Shown here: positions 19,585 through 27,838 of the stretch, piece after piece
How positions within the stretch are numbered: position 1 is the stretch's first letter
How the letters are laid out: the number at the start of each line of letters is the position of its first letter
Assembly (NCBI RefSeq): GCF_004339675.1
Contig: NZ_SLVM01000001.1
Location: 124,001-188,000, forward strand
DNA from: Rhodovulum steppense
GTDB lineage: Bacteria > Pseudomonadota > Alphaproteobacteria > Rhodobacterales > Rhodobacteraceae
Direction of reading: 5' to 3'
Length of the DNA stretch: 64,000 nucleotides
The notes under the pieces: generated by a model
Database searches by the model: none
Told to the model about the DNA's origin: nothing
The model's input: only the letters and a program-made list of their open reading frames with translations
Position numbers and translations under genes: made by a program

Positions 19585-21831
19585 ATGCCCGGACAGACCG
19601 ACAGCGCAAGTCGCAGGCTGCTCGGCCGCCTGCGCGGTGCCCTGGCCGAACCCGGCGCGGGGCAGGAACGGCTTGACCGCATCACCACGATCATCGCCGA
19701 GCAGATGGGCACCGATGTCTGCTCGATCTACCTGTTCCGCGATGCCGACACGCTGGAGCTGTGCGCCACCGAGGGGCTGAAAGCCGAGGCGGTGCACCAG
19801 ACCCGCCTGCGCGTGGGCGAGGGGCTGGTGGGCCGTGTCGCCAAGACCGCGCAGCCGATCAATACCGGCAACGCGCCCCAGGAACGCGGCTTTCGCTACA
19901 TGCCCGAAACCGGCGAGGAGGTGCTGTCCTCCTTCCTGGGCGTGCCGATCCAGCGGCTGGGCGAACGGCTGGGGGTGCTGGTCGTGCAGTCCCGCGAGGG
20001 GCGGCAATATTCCGAGGACGAGGTCTATGCCCTCGAAGTCGTGGCCATGGTGCTGGCCGAGATGACCGAACTGGGCGCCTTCATCGGCGAGGGCGAGGCG
20101 CTGGCCGCGCTGCACCAGCGCCCGGTCATGTTCCAGGGCACCGTCGGGCAGGAGGGCGTCGCGGTCGGCCATGTCTGGCTGCACGAGCCGCGCGTCGTCG
20201 TCACCAACCCCATCGCCGACGACCCCGAAAAGGAACTGACCCGCCTGCGCGAGGCGGTGGACCGGCTGCGCGTGACCGTGGACGAGATGCTGAGTTCCGC
20301 GCCCCTGGGCGACAAGGACCAGTTGCAGGTGCTCGAAGCCTACCGGATGTTCGCCAATTCCCGCGGCTGGAAACGCCGGATGGAAGAGGACATCGCCCGC
20401 GGCCTGTCGGCCGAGGCGGCGGTGGAAAAGGAACAATCCGCCGCCCGCGCGCGCATGCAGACCGTGCCCGACGCCTATCTGCGCGAAAGGCTGCACGATC
20501 TGGACGACCTGTCCAACCGCCTGCTGCGCATCCTGACCGGCCAGGGCGAGCGCACCGGCGCCGAGCGCCCGGCCGATCCGATCCTGATCGCGCGCAATAT
20601 CGGGCCGGGCGAGTTGCTGGAATATGGCCGCGCGCTCAAGGGCATCGTGCTCGAAGAGGGCTCGGTCGGCAGCCATGCCGCCATCGTGGCCCGCGCCTTC
20701 GCGATCCCGCTGGTCATCAATGCCGCCCGCATCACCACCGAGGCGCTGAACGGCGATCCGATCCTGCTGGACGGCGAGCAGGGCGTCGTCCATCTGCGCC
20801 CCGAGGAAACCGTCGCCGCCGCCTTCCGCGACAAGATGGCGATGCAGGCCAAGGCGCAGAAACGCTATGCCGCGATCCGCCGCGAACCCGCGGTCTCGCT
20901 TTGCGGCCAGCGCATCGCGCTGACCATGAATGCGGGGCTGATGGCCGAACTGCCCTCGCTGGACAGTTCCGGCGCCGAGGGGGTCGGGCTGTTTCGCACC
21001 GAATTGCAGTTCCTCGTCCGCTCCAAGGTGCCGCGGCGCAGCGAACTGGCGGCACTCTATGCCCGCGTGATGGACGCCGCCAGGGGCAAGCGCGTGGCCT
21101 TCCGCACGCTCGATATCGGCTCGGACAAGGTGCTGTCCTACATGAAGCCGCAGGAGGAGCCCAACCCGGCGCTGGGCTGGCGGGCGATCCGGGTGGGGCT
21201 GGACCGTCCCGGCATGATGCGGATGCAGTTGCAGGCGCTGATCCGGGCCGCGAACGGGCGGCCGCTGACGGTGATGTTCCCCTTCATCGCCCAGCTCGAC
21301 GAGTTCCGCGCCGCGCGCGACCACCTGCTGCGCGAGCTGGACCGCGAGGAACGGCTGGGCCGCGTCCTGCCCGAGAAGGTCGAGATCGGCGCGATGCTGG
21401 AAACCCCCTCGATGGCCTTTGCCCCGCGCCAGTTTTTCGAGGAGGCCGATTTCATCTCGATCGGCGGCAATGACCTGAAACAGTTCTTCTTCGCCGCCGA
21501 CCGCGAGAACGAGCGCGTCCGGCGCCGCTATGACACGCTGAATGTCAGCTTCCTGACCTTCCTGGAACTGATCGTCCGGCGCTGCGAGGAAACCGGCACG
21601 CCGCTGTCCTTCTGCGGCGAGGATGCCGGCCGCCCGGTCGAGGCGCTGTGCTTCGCCGCGATCGGCTTTCGCGCGCTGTCGATGCGGCCCGCCTCGATCG
21701 GGCCGGTCAAGCACCTGCTGCGCAAGAGCGACCTGTCCGAGGCCCGCGCCGTGATCGACGCCGCGCGCGCCACCGGCGCGCAATCGGTCCGCCCCGCGGT
21801 GATGGACTGGCTGCGCCGCCGCGGCGAATAG
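19585..21831 (+). CDS. ptsP: Phosphoenolpyruvate-protein phosphotransferase of the nitrogen PTS (EI-Ntr)
   Basis: A 748-residue EI-Ntr. The N-terminal GAF domain (residues about 15-165) senses nitrogen status (glutamine/2-oxoglutarate in studied homologues). The swivel domain carries the phosphorylated His364 in GSVGSHAAIVARAF. The PEP-binding TIM barrel contains GLFRTE, the metal-binding IGGNDLKQFF and the C-terminal active-site Cys in SFCGEDAGRP. It passes phosphate from PEP to NPr. The lysC-ptsP neighbourhood is common in alphaproteobacteria. Confidence 0.96.
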   Translation: MPGQTDSASRRLLGRLRGALAEPGAGQERLDRITTIIAEQMGTDVCSIYLFRDADTLELCATEGLKAEAVHQTRLRVGEGLVGRVAKTAQPINTGNAPQERGFRYMPETGEEVLSSFLGVPIQRLGERLGVLVVQSREGRQYSEDEVYALEVVAMVLAEMTELGAFIGEGEALAALHQRPVMFQGTVGQEGVAVGHVWLHEPRVVVTNPIADDPEKELTRLREAVDRLRVTVDEMLSSAPLGDKDQLQVLEAYRMFANSRGWKRRMEEDIARGLSAEAAVEKEQSAARARMQTVPDAYLRERLHDLDDLSNRLLRILTGQGERTGAERPADPILIARNIGPGELLEYGRALKGIVLEEGSVGSHAAIVARAFAIPLVINAARITTEALNGDPILLDGEQGVVHLRPEETVAAAFRDKMAMQAKAQKRYAAIRREPAVSLCGQRIALTMNAGLMAELPSLDSSGAEGVGLFRTELQFLVRSKVPRRSELAALYARVMDAARGKRVAFRTLDIGSDKVLSYMKPQEEPNPALGWRAIRVGLDRPGMMRMQLQALIRAANGRPLTVMFPFIAQLDEFRAARDHLLRELDREERLGRVLPEKVEIGAMLETPSMAFAPRQFFEEADFISIGGNDLKQFFFAADRENERVRRRYDTLNVSFLTFLELIVRRCEETGTPLSFCGEDAGRPVEALCFAAIGFRALSMRPASIGPVKHLLRKSDLSEARAVIDAARATGAQSVRPAVMDWLRRRGE

Positions 21832-21834
21832 GCC

Positions 21835-23082
21835 CTATTCCGCGGGCGTCGCGATCAGCCCCGACAGGATCGTCTCGTTCCCCTTCTCGGGATGGCGCGG
21901 GATCAGCAGCGCCAGGCCCAGCGAGACCGCCGCCATGCAGGCCGCCAGCACGAACACGCCATCGGGCGAGGTGATCCACAGATAGCCCAGCGCCGCGGGC
22001 AGGAAGACCGCCGCGATATGGTTGATGGTAAAGGCCACCGCCGCCGTGGGCGCAATGTCGCCCGGATCCGCGATCTTCTGGAAATAGGTCTTCAGCGCAA
22101 AGGCCAGCGCAAAGAACAGGTGATCCAGAACGTAAAGCGCCGCCGCCAGCATCACCCCCCAGCCGAACCAGTAGATCCCGCCATAGGCCAGGAACACCCC
22201 CGTCAGCCCGACATATTCGAAGGCCAGCGCACGCCGTTCCCCCCATTTCGCCACCGCCCGCCCCATCAGCGGCGCGGCGGCCATGTTGGCCAGGAAATTG
22301 ATGAGGAACAGCGCCGTCAGCTCATGCACCTCGAAGCCGAATTTCTCGACCATCATGAAGGCCGCGAAGACGACAAAGATCTGCCGCCGCGCCCCCGACA
22401 TGAATTGCAGCGCATAGTAAAGCCAGTAACGCCGCCGCAGCACCAGCCGTTTCACCTGCGGGTTCGGCGCCTCGAATTGCGGATAGGCCAGCAGGCAGAA
22501 CAGCGCCACGGCGGCGGTAAATCCCCCCGCCGTCAGGTAGACGAAATTGTAGGACAGATCGAACGCCTTCCACGTCACCACCAGCAACCCGTAGGCCAGC
22601 AGCGACGCCGCCGACCCCGCCGCCACCAGCCAGCCCAGCACCTGCGGCGCGCGCTCCTTGGCGATCCATTGCAATTGCAGCGACTGGTTGACCGTCTCGA
22701 AATAGTGAAACCCGATCGAACTGATCAGCGTCACCGCCAGCAGCCCGCCCAGCGAGGGGAACCAGGCGGTGACCGCCGTCGCCACCCCCAGCATCACCAG
22801 CGACACGATCCCCAGCACCTGCTCGCGGATGAACAGGATCAGCGCGATCACACCCACCGCCAGGAAACCCGGGATCTCGCGCACCGTATGCAGCCAGCCG
22901 ATCTCGACCCCGGTGAATCCCGCCGCCTCGATGACGAAATTGTTCAGCAAGGCCGACCAGGTCGCGAACGCCACCGGCATCGCAAAGGCCATCACGAACA
23001 GCAGGCTGACCGGCCGCCGCCACAGCGGCAGCGCGGCGGCCTCGGCCAGGGGCATCGGGGAGGGTCGGACTGCAGGCATCAT
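21835..23082 (-). CDS. MFS transporter
   Basis: A 415-residue inner-membrane protein with about 12 predicted transmembrane helices separated into two halves by a basic loop (VKRLVLRRRYW near residue 215). The N-terminal half has the LHTVREIPGFLAVG segment in place of the standard MFS motif A, typical of a poorly characterised MFS subgroup. The substrate is unknown. Starts at 23079 or 23055 (MPLAEAAAL) are alternatives. It is convergent with ptsP and divergent from the YeeE/YedE gene. Confidence 0.85.
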   Translation of the reverse strand: MMPAVRPSPMPLAEAAALPLWRRPVSLLFVMAFAMPVAFATWSALLNNFVIEAAGFTGVEIGWLHTVREIPGFLAVGVIALILFIREQVLGIVSLVMLGVATAVTAWFPSLGGLLAVTLISSIGFHYFETVNQSLQLQWIAKERAPQVLGWLVAAGSAASLLAYGLLVVTWKAFDLSYNFVYLTAGGFTAAVALFCLLAYPQFEAPNPQVKRLVLRRRYWLYYALQFMSGARRQIFVVFAAFMMVEKFGFEVHELTALFLINFLANMAAAPLMGRAVAKWGERRALAFEYVGLTGVFLAYGGIYWFGWGVMLAAALYVLDHLFFALAFALKTYFQKIADPGDIAPTAAVAFTINHIAAVFLPAALGYLWITSPDGVFVLAACMAAVSLGLALLIPRHPEKGNETILSGLIATPAE

Positions 23083-23150
23083 CGCCCTGCCATAGCCCCC
23101 CGCCCCGGCCTTGGCGAGGGGGGAATCGCCCCCCGCCCCCCGCCACAGGG

Positions 23151-23164
23151 CTGATCCAGATCAA
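23151..23164 (+). promoter_or_regulatory. FNR-type box
   Basis: CTGAT-CCAG-ATCAA matches the FnrL consensus TTGAT-N4-ATCAA except for the first base. It lies 57 bp upstream of the YeeE/YedE start, a reasonable distance for activation near -40. Expression would then respond to low oxygen. Confidence 0.45.
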
Positions 23165-23221
23165 GGCAGCCCCCCCCGTTCCCGGGCAGACCCGGTCGAG
23201 GGAGCACGGGAGACACACGCC

Positions 23222-24286
23222 ATGGACATTCTGGCGGTCGTGGAGCGTTTCGACGAGGCGCCGACAGCGGCGCTGTTCGGCCTGATGACGGGCATGATCT
23301 TCGGCATCGCGGCGCAGCGCTCGGGCTTCTGCCTGCGCGCGGCGACGGTGGAATTCGCCCGCGGCGCGCTGGGCCCGCGCATGGCGGTCTGGCTTCTGTG
23401 CTTCTCGACCGCGCTGGTCTGGGTGCAGGGCGCGGACCTGATCGGGTTGATGCGCGCGGACGAGGCGCGGATCATGGCGGTCACCGGGTCCTGGTCGGGC
23501 GCGATCATCGGCGGGCTGATGATGGGCGCGGGCATGGTGCTGGCGCGCGGCTGTCCGGGGCGGCTGCTGGTGCTGGCGGCGACCGGCAACCTGCGCTCGA
23601 TCGTGTCGGGCCTGATCTTCGCCGTGCTCGCGCAGATGAGCCTGCATGGCTGGCTCTCGCCGCTGCGCGAATGGCTCGCCGCGCTCTGGGTGACACCCGG
23701 CGGGCGCAACATCAACCTGATCGAGGCGTTTCGCCTGCCCCAGGCCACCGGCCTGATGCTGGGCGCGGGCTTCGCGGTGCTGGCGCTGTGGCTGGCCAGG
23801 CGCAACCGCATCTCGTTCCGCACGCTGTTCTTCGGGGCGGGGGTGGGCTTTGCCGTGGCGGTGGGCTGGGTGCTGACCTTCGGACTGGCACAGATCAGCT
23901 TCGACCCGGTGCAGGTGCAAAGCCTGACCTTCACCGGCCCCTCCGCCAACACGCTGATGTTCTTCCTCGAACGCCCCGCGCTTCTGTCCTTCGATATCGG
24001 GCTGGTGCCCGGCGTCTTCCTCGGCTCGTTCCTCGCCGCCTGGATCGGGCGCGACCTGCAATTGCAGGGCTTCGAAAGCGAGGTGAACATGCGCAAGGCC
24101 ATGATCGGAGCCGCCCTCATGGGCTTCGGCGGCATGCTGGCCGGCGGCTGCTCCATCGGCGCAGGCGTCACCGGAGCCTCGATCTTCGTCGCCACCATGT
24201 GGGTCGCGCTGGTCGCGATGTGGGTCGGCGGCGTGGCCACCGACTACCTCGTGGACCAGTCGCGCGGCACGGCGAAGGCGGCGTAG
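23222..24286 (+). CDS. YeeE/YedE family sulfur (thiosulfate-type) transporter
   Basis: A 354-residue inner-membrane protein with about nine to ten hydrophobic segments. The cysteine-centred motifs of the TsuA/YeeE fold are present: QRSGFCLRA near residue 36, LARGCPGRLL near residue 114 and LAGGCSIGAGVTG near residue 315. These cysteines relay thiosulfate through the membrane in the characterised homologue. It is probably an uptake system for thiosulfate or a related sulfur compound. No sulfur-oxidation genes are adjacent. Confidence 0.9.
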   Translation: MDILAVVERFDEAPTAALFGLMTGMIFGIAAQRSGFCLRAATVEFARGALGPRMAVWLLCFSTALVWVQGADLIGLMRADEARIMAVTGSWSGAIIGGLMMGAGMVLARGCPGRLLVLAATGNLRSIVSGLIFAVLAQMSLHGWLSPLREWLAALWVTPGGRNINLIEAFRLPQATGLMLGAGFAVLALWLARRNRISFRTLFFGAGVGFAVAVGWVLTFGLAQISFDPVQVQSLTFTGPSANTLMFFLERPALLSFDIGLVPGVFLGSFLAAWIGRDLQLQGFESEVNMRKAMIGAALMGFGGMLAGGCSIGAGVTGASIFVATMWVALVAMWVGGVATDYLVDQSRGTAKAA

Positions 24287-24513
24287 GGGGGCCACGGCGC
24301 CATCAGAAGCAGCGCGCGGCGGTAAGGCGGACATGAGGGGCAGCGGGAATAGCCGCACCGCACAGGCCAACATTCCTGACCCGTGCGGATTCGATGCAAG
24401 CAGGGCTCGCATCCTTCCACGCTTTGGAATCTCACGCGGCCGTGATACCTTGCGGCGGTGGGTGGTTCAATTTGGTCCAGAGTTTCTCAACAGCACAATA
24501 TTTGGGGGTATCA

Positions 24514-25209
24514 ATGAAAGTTCTCTCTGCACTCGGTTCGTTGGCGATCGCCATGGTGGCTATGCCAGCCTTGGCTGCCACCGTGAACCCGACCTTTTCG
24601 CTGGTGACCGTGGACACGACGAACGCGCAATCTTCTTCTGTTTACAAGGCGGACCTGACCGGTTTTCCGGAACTGACGCAGATCGGATCGATCACCGTCA
24701 CCGACAGCAACAGCGGCACCGGCGGGTCGGCGGGCGCATATTCCGGCTTCGACATCGACGCGCTCTTCATCGACCTTGATGGCGACTACACCACCGTCGC
24801 CGACCAGATCTATGCGTCGTCCTTCATCTTCAACGCCGGGACGGTGCGCGCGGGGTCTGCCCCGGCGTCGAACACCTCGGGCGCGCTCAACGGCTCGAAC
24901 GCGGATGGTACTGTCAACGAGGCCTTCGCCACCCTCAACGCCGTCGACGCGATCTTCTTCGGCGCCGGGTCGATCTCGCTCGGCGATGGCGGGTCGCTCA
25001 CGGCCAACTTCACCCCGGTGGTTCCGGTTGGCGCGAGCCTGTTCCTGATCGCCTCCGAGGTTGGCACTGAACCGGGGGAGGCGATTGCAGCAGCGATCAC
25101 TGTTCGGGATACTCCGGTCAATCCCGTCCCGGTCCCCGCGACATTGCCCCTCATGCTGGGCGCGCTGGGCGTTGCAGGCCTGGTCGCGCGCCGTCGCAAG
25201 GCGGCCTGA
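24514..25209 (+). CDS. VPLPA-CTERM sorting domain protein
   Basis: A 231-residue secreted protein. It has an N-terminal signal peptide (MKVLSALGSLAIAMVAMPA, cleavage after ALA), a Ser/Thr/Gly/Asn-rich low-complexity body and a C-terminal tripartite tail: VPVPATLPLML, a hydrophobic helix, then RRRKAA. This is the VPLPA-CTERM signal recognised by exosortase D (XrtD) in Rhodobacterales, so the protein is probably processed and anchored or released at the cell surface. No exosortase is in the window. Start 24514 is chosen for the signal peptide and the GGGGG Shine-Dalgarno-like run 7 bases upstream. GC content falls locally in the promoter region. Confidence 0.85.
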   Translation: MKVLSALGSLAIAMVAMPALAATVNPTFSLVTVDTTNAQSSSVYKADLTGFPELTQIGSITVTDSNSGTGGSAGAYSGFDIDALFIDLDGDYTTVADQIYASSFIFNAGTVRAGSAPASNTSGALNGSNADGTVNEAFATLNAVDAIFFGAGSISLGDGGSLTANFTPVVPVGASLFLIASEVGTEPGEAIAAAITVRDTPVNPVPVPATLPLMLGALGVAGLVARRRKAA

Positions 25210-25387
25210 AAATACATGACATGCGAAAGAGCGGGCGGCCCTTCGCGGTCGCCCGTTTCCGTTTTCTTGCAACAAGCGTAGGGTGGGTGCCAACCCACCA
25301 CCCGGCCACCCCCCCTCATTGCCCTTGCCCCCCGGACCGGCTATGTCACCGGGCAACCCAGACACCCAACCCGAAGGACGGTTCGCG

Positions 25388-27055
25388 ATGGCTTCCTACC
25401 AGTATGTCTACCACATGGACGGCGTCTCCAAGACCTATCCGGGCGGCAAGAAGTGCTTTGAGAACATCCGCTTGAACTTCCTGCCCGGCGTCAAGATCGG
25501 GGTTGTCGGCGTCAACGGCGCGGGGAAATCCACGCTGCTGCGCATCATGGCCGGCTGGGACAAGGATTTCACCGGCGAGGCCTGGGCGGCCAAGGGCGCC
25601 CGCGTCGGCTATCTGCCGCAGGAGCCCGAGCTTGACCCCGCGCTGAATGTCCGCGGCAACGTGATGGAGGGCGTGGCCCAGAAGAAGGCCAAGCTCGACC
25701 GCTTCAACGAGATCGCCATGCAGGTGGCCGAAGACTATTCCGACGCGCTGATGGAGGAAATGACCGCCCTTCAGGACCAGATCGACGCGGAGAACCTGTG
25801 GGATCTCGACAGCCAGATCGACATCGCGATGGAGGCCCTGCGCTGCCCGCCCGACGAGGCCGACGTCACCACGCTGTCGGGCGGGGAACGCCGCCGCGTG
25901 GCACTCTGCAAGCTGCTGCTCGAAGCCCCCGACATGCTGCTGCTGGACGAGCCCACCAACCACCTCGACGCCGAAACCGTCGCCTGGTTGCAGAACCACC
26001 TGATCGAGTACAAGGGCACGATCCTGATCGTCACCCATGACCGCTATTTCCTGGACGACATCACCGGCTGGATCCTCGAACTCGACCGCGGCCGCGGCAT
26101 CCCCTACGAGGGCAATTACTCCGCCTGGCTGGAACAGAAGGCCAAGCGCCTGTCGCAGGAGGCGCGCGAGGACAAGGCCAGGCAGAAGACGCTGGAACGC
26201 GAGCTTGACTGGATCCGCGCAGGCCAGAAGGCCCGCCAGGCCAAGTCCAAGGCCCGCATCCAGGCCTATGAGGATCTCGCCAGCCAGTCCGAGCGCGAGA
26301 AACTCTCCCGCGCCCAGATCATCATCCCCAACGGCCCGCGCCTCGGCGGCAAGGTGATCGAGGTCGAGGGCCTGCGCAAGGGCTATGGCGACCGCCTGCT
26401 GATCGAGGATCTCTCCTTCGCGCTGCCCCCCGGCGGCATCGTCGGCGTGATCGGCCCCAACGGCGCGGGCAAGTCCACGCTGTTCCGCATGCTCACCGGC
26501 CAGGAACAGCCCGACGCGGGCTCCATCACCTTCGGCGACACCGTGAAACTCAGCTATGTCGACCAGTCCCGCGACGCGCTGGATGCGAACAAGACAGTGT
26601 GGGAGGAGATCTCGGACGGGCTGGATATCGTGGTGCTGGGCGATGCCGAGGTGAACTCCCGCGCCTATTGCTCCTCCTTCAACTTCAAGGGCGGCGACCA
26701 GCAGAAGAAGGTGGGGCTGCTCTCGGGCGGCGAGCGCAACCGCGTCCACATGGCGAAACTCCTGAAATCCGGCGGCAACGTGCTGCTGCTGGACGAGCCC
26801 ACCAACGATCTGGACGTCGAGACGCTTCAGGCCCTCGAAGCCGCACTTGAGGATTTCGCCGGCTGCGCCGTCATCATCAGCCACGACCGCTTCTTCCTCG
26901 ACCGGCTCTGCACCCATATCCTCGCCTTCGAGGGCGAGGCCCATGTCGAATGGTTCGAGGGCAATTTCCAGGCCTACGAGGAAGACAAGATCCGCCGCCT
27001 CGGCCCGGATTCGGTCGAGCCGAAGCGGGTGAAGTACAAGAAATTCGCGCGGTGA
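25388..27055 (+). CDS. ettA: Energy-dependent translational throttle protein EttA (ABC-F)
   Basis: A 555-residue ABC-F ATPase with two nucleotide-binding domains. Walker A motifs are GVNGAGKST and GPNGAGKST, signature motifs LSGGERRRVALC and LSGGERNRVHM, and Walker B motifs MLLLDEPTNHLD and VLLLDEPTNDLD. The interdomain P-site tRNA-interaction linker is rich in Lys/Arg/Glu (residues about 245-320), and EttA's arm is present in the first NBD. It binds the ribosomal E site and gates the first elongation cycle according to ATP/ADP ratio. The last 41 codons are duplicated at 27569-27691 with silent differences only, the mark of an insertion event at its 3' end. Confidence 0.96.
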   Translation: MASYQYVYHMDGVSKTYPGGKKCFENIRLNFLPGVKIGVVGVNGAGKSTLLRIMAGWDKDFTGEAWAAKGARVGYLPQEPELDPALNVRGNVMEGVAQKKAKLDRFNEIAMQVAEDYSDALMEEMTALQDQIDAENLWDLDSQIDIAMEALRCPPDEADVTTLSGGERRRVALCKLLLEAPDMLLLDEPTNHLDAETVAWLQNHLIEYKGTILIVTHDRYFLDDITGWILELDRGRGIPYEGNYSAWLEQKAKRLSQEAREDKARQKTLERELDWIRAGQKARQAKSKARIQAYEDLASQSEREKLSRAQIIIPNGPRLGGKVIEVEGLRKGYGDRLLIEDLSFALPPGGIVGVIGPNGAGKSTLFRMLTGQEQPDAGSITFGDTVKLSYVDQSRDALDANKTVWEEISDGLDIVVLGDAEVNSRAYCSSFNFKGGDQQKKVGLLSGGERNRVHMAKLLKSGGNVLLLDEPTNDLDVETLQALEAALEDFAGCAVIISHDRFFLDRLCTHILAFEGEAHVEWFEGNFQAYEEDKIRRLGPDSVEPKRVKYKKFAR

Positions 27056-27061
27056 CGGGGC

Positions 27062-27091
27062 GAAACGGTGTTGAAACCATACCGTTTCAAC
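27062..27091. promoter_or_regulatory. Nested palindromes upstream of brnT (candidate BrnA operator)
   Basis: Two interleaved perfect 8-bp inverted repeats occupy the short gap before brnT: GAAACGGT (27062-27069) with ACCGTTTC (27081-27088), and GTTGAAAC (27070-27077) with GTTTCAAC (27084-27091). BrnA antitoxins of characterised systems autorepress their own promoter, so this is the expected operator. Confidence 0.6.
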
Positions 27092-27104
27092 CCCATAATC
27101 ACCC

Positions 27105-27368
27105 ATGATCTTCGAATACGATCCCGCGAAAAGCGCGGCCAACCTTGCCAAGCACGGGATCGACTTCGAAGCGGCCCAGGCGCTCTGGCTGGACGATGCG
27201 CTGATCGCGGCACCGGCGCGAACCGAGGATGAACCGCGCTGGCTCGCCGTCGGTCGCATCGGCGGCCGACACTGGACGGCGGTCTACACGCTGCGAAACG
27301 GGACGGTCCGGATCATCTCGGTCCGCCGCGCGAGAGGAGACGAGATCGATGCCTATCAAGGCCGCTGA
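27105..27368 (+). CDS. brnT: BrnT family type II toxin (ribonuclease)
   Basis: An 87-residue RelE-fold toxin. The N-terminus MIFEYDPAKSAANLAKHGID is the BrnT signature, followed by the GRHWTAVYTLRNGTVRIISVRRA core that holds the catalytic basic residues. BrnT cleaves RNA and blocks translation until neutralised by BrnA. Toxin precedes antitoxin, as is usual for this family. It overlaps brnA by 20 bp. It is inserted directly behind ettA between the two copies of the ettA tail. Confidence 0.93.
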   Translation: MIFEYDPAKSAANLAKHGIDFEAAQALWLDDALIAAPARTEDEPRWLAVGRIGGRHWTAVYTLRNGTVRIISVRRARGDEIDAYQGR

Positions 27369-27570
27369 GTTCGACCGCCTTTTCGACGAGGGCGGCGACA
27401 TCTCCGAACATGTCGACTGGGGCAAGGCTGTCCGCCCCAATCGCGAACCCCGCCGCGTCAACGTCGATTTCCCCGCCTGGATGGTCGACGGCCTCGACGC
27501 CCGCGCCGCCCATCTGGGCATCACCCGGCAGGCGCTGATCAAGATGTGGATCGCGGAAAAGCTGGAATGA
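27349..27570 (+). CDS. brnA: BrnA family antitoxin
   Basis: A 73-residue antitoxin. The C-terminal half (RRVNVDFPAWMVDGLDARAA onward) is a ribbon-helix-helix DNA-binding and dimerisation domain; the N-terminal part wraps the toxin. The start at 27349 lies inside brnT (20-bp overlap) with AGGAGA about 9 bases upstream, giving coupled translation. The stop codon TGA at 27568-27570 lies exactly on the junction with the duplicated ettA tail. Confidence 0.92.
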   Translation: MPIKAAEFDRLFDEGGDISEHVDWGKAVRPNREPRRVNVDFPAWMVDGLDARAAHLGITRQALIKMWIAEKLE

Positions 27571-27691
27571 GGGCGAGGCCCATGTCGAATGGTTCGAGGG
27601 CAACTTCCAGGCCTACGAGGAAGACAAGATCCGGCGTCTGGGGCCGGATTCGGTCGAGCCGAAGCGGGTGAAGTACAAGAAGTTTGCGAGG
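27569..27691 (+). pseudogene. Detached duplicate of the ettA 3' end (41 codons)
   Basis: This 123-bp stretch is a second copy of ettA codons for the last 41 residues (26930-27052). It encodes the same amino acids throughout, with eight silent differences (for example AAT/AAC, CTC/CTG, TTC/TTT, CGG/AGG). It starts on the brnA stop codon, has no start or Shine-Dalgarno of its own, and the ettA stop TGA reads TTA here, so the frame runs on into unrelated sequence. It marks where brnTA entered. Whichever copy is original, both were under selection as coding sequence before being brought together. Confidence 0.9.
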
Positions 27692-27838
27692 TTATCGCTA
27701 CGGGGGCCCCCTCCCCTCCACCTTGTATTGCGCACGCTTTGGGGGGCGGGCGGGCGGGATATAAGGCTTGAACCCTCTACATGCGGGATGTTAAGTCTAG
27801 TGGCCGAATAATAGAACTAGCGTCTAACGAGCGAAGCC

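Noticed and set aside
19114-21783. An 889-codon open frame antisense to lysC/ptsP
   Set aside because: Mirror of two well-supported genes; composition is His/Gly/Arg-rich with no domain.
27589-27771. A 60-codon frame overlapping the displaced ettA tail
   Set aside because: It is out of frame with the ettA copy and starts within duplicated sequence; no independent evidence of coding.
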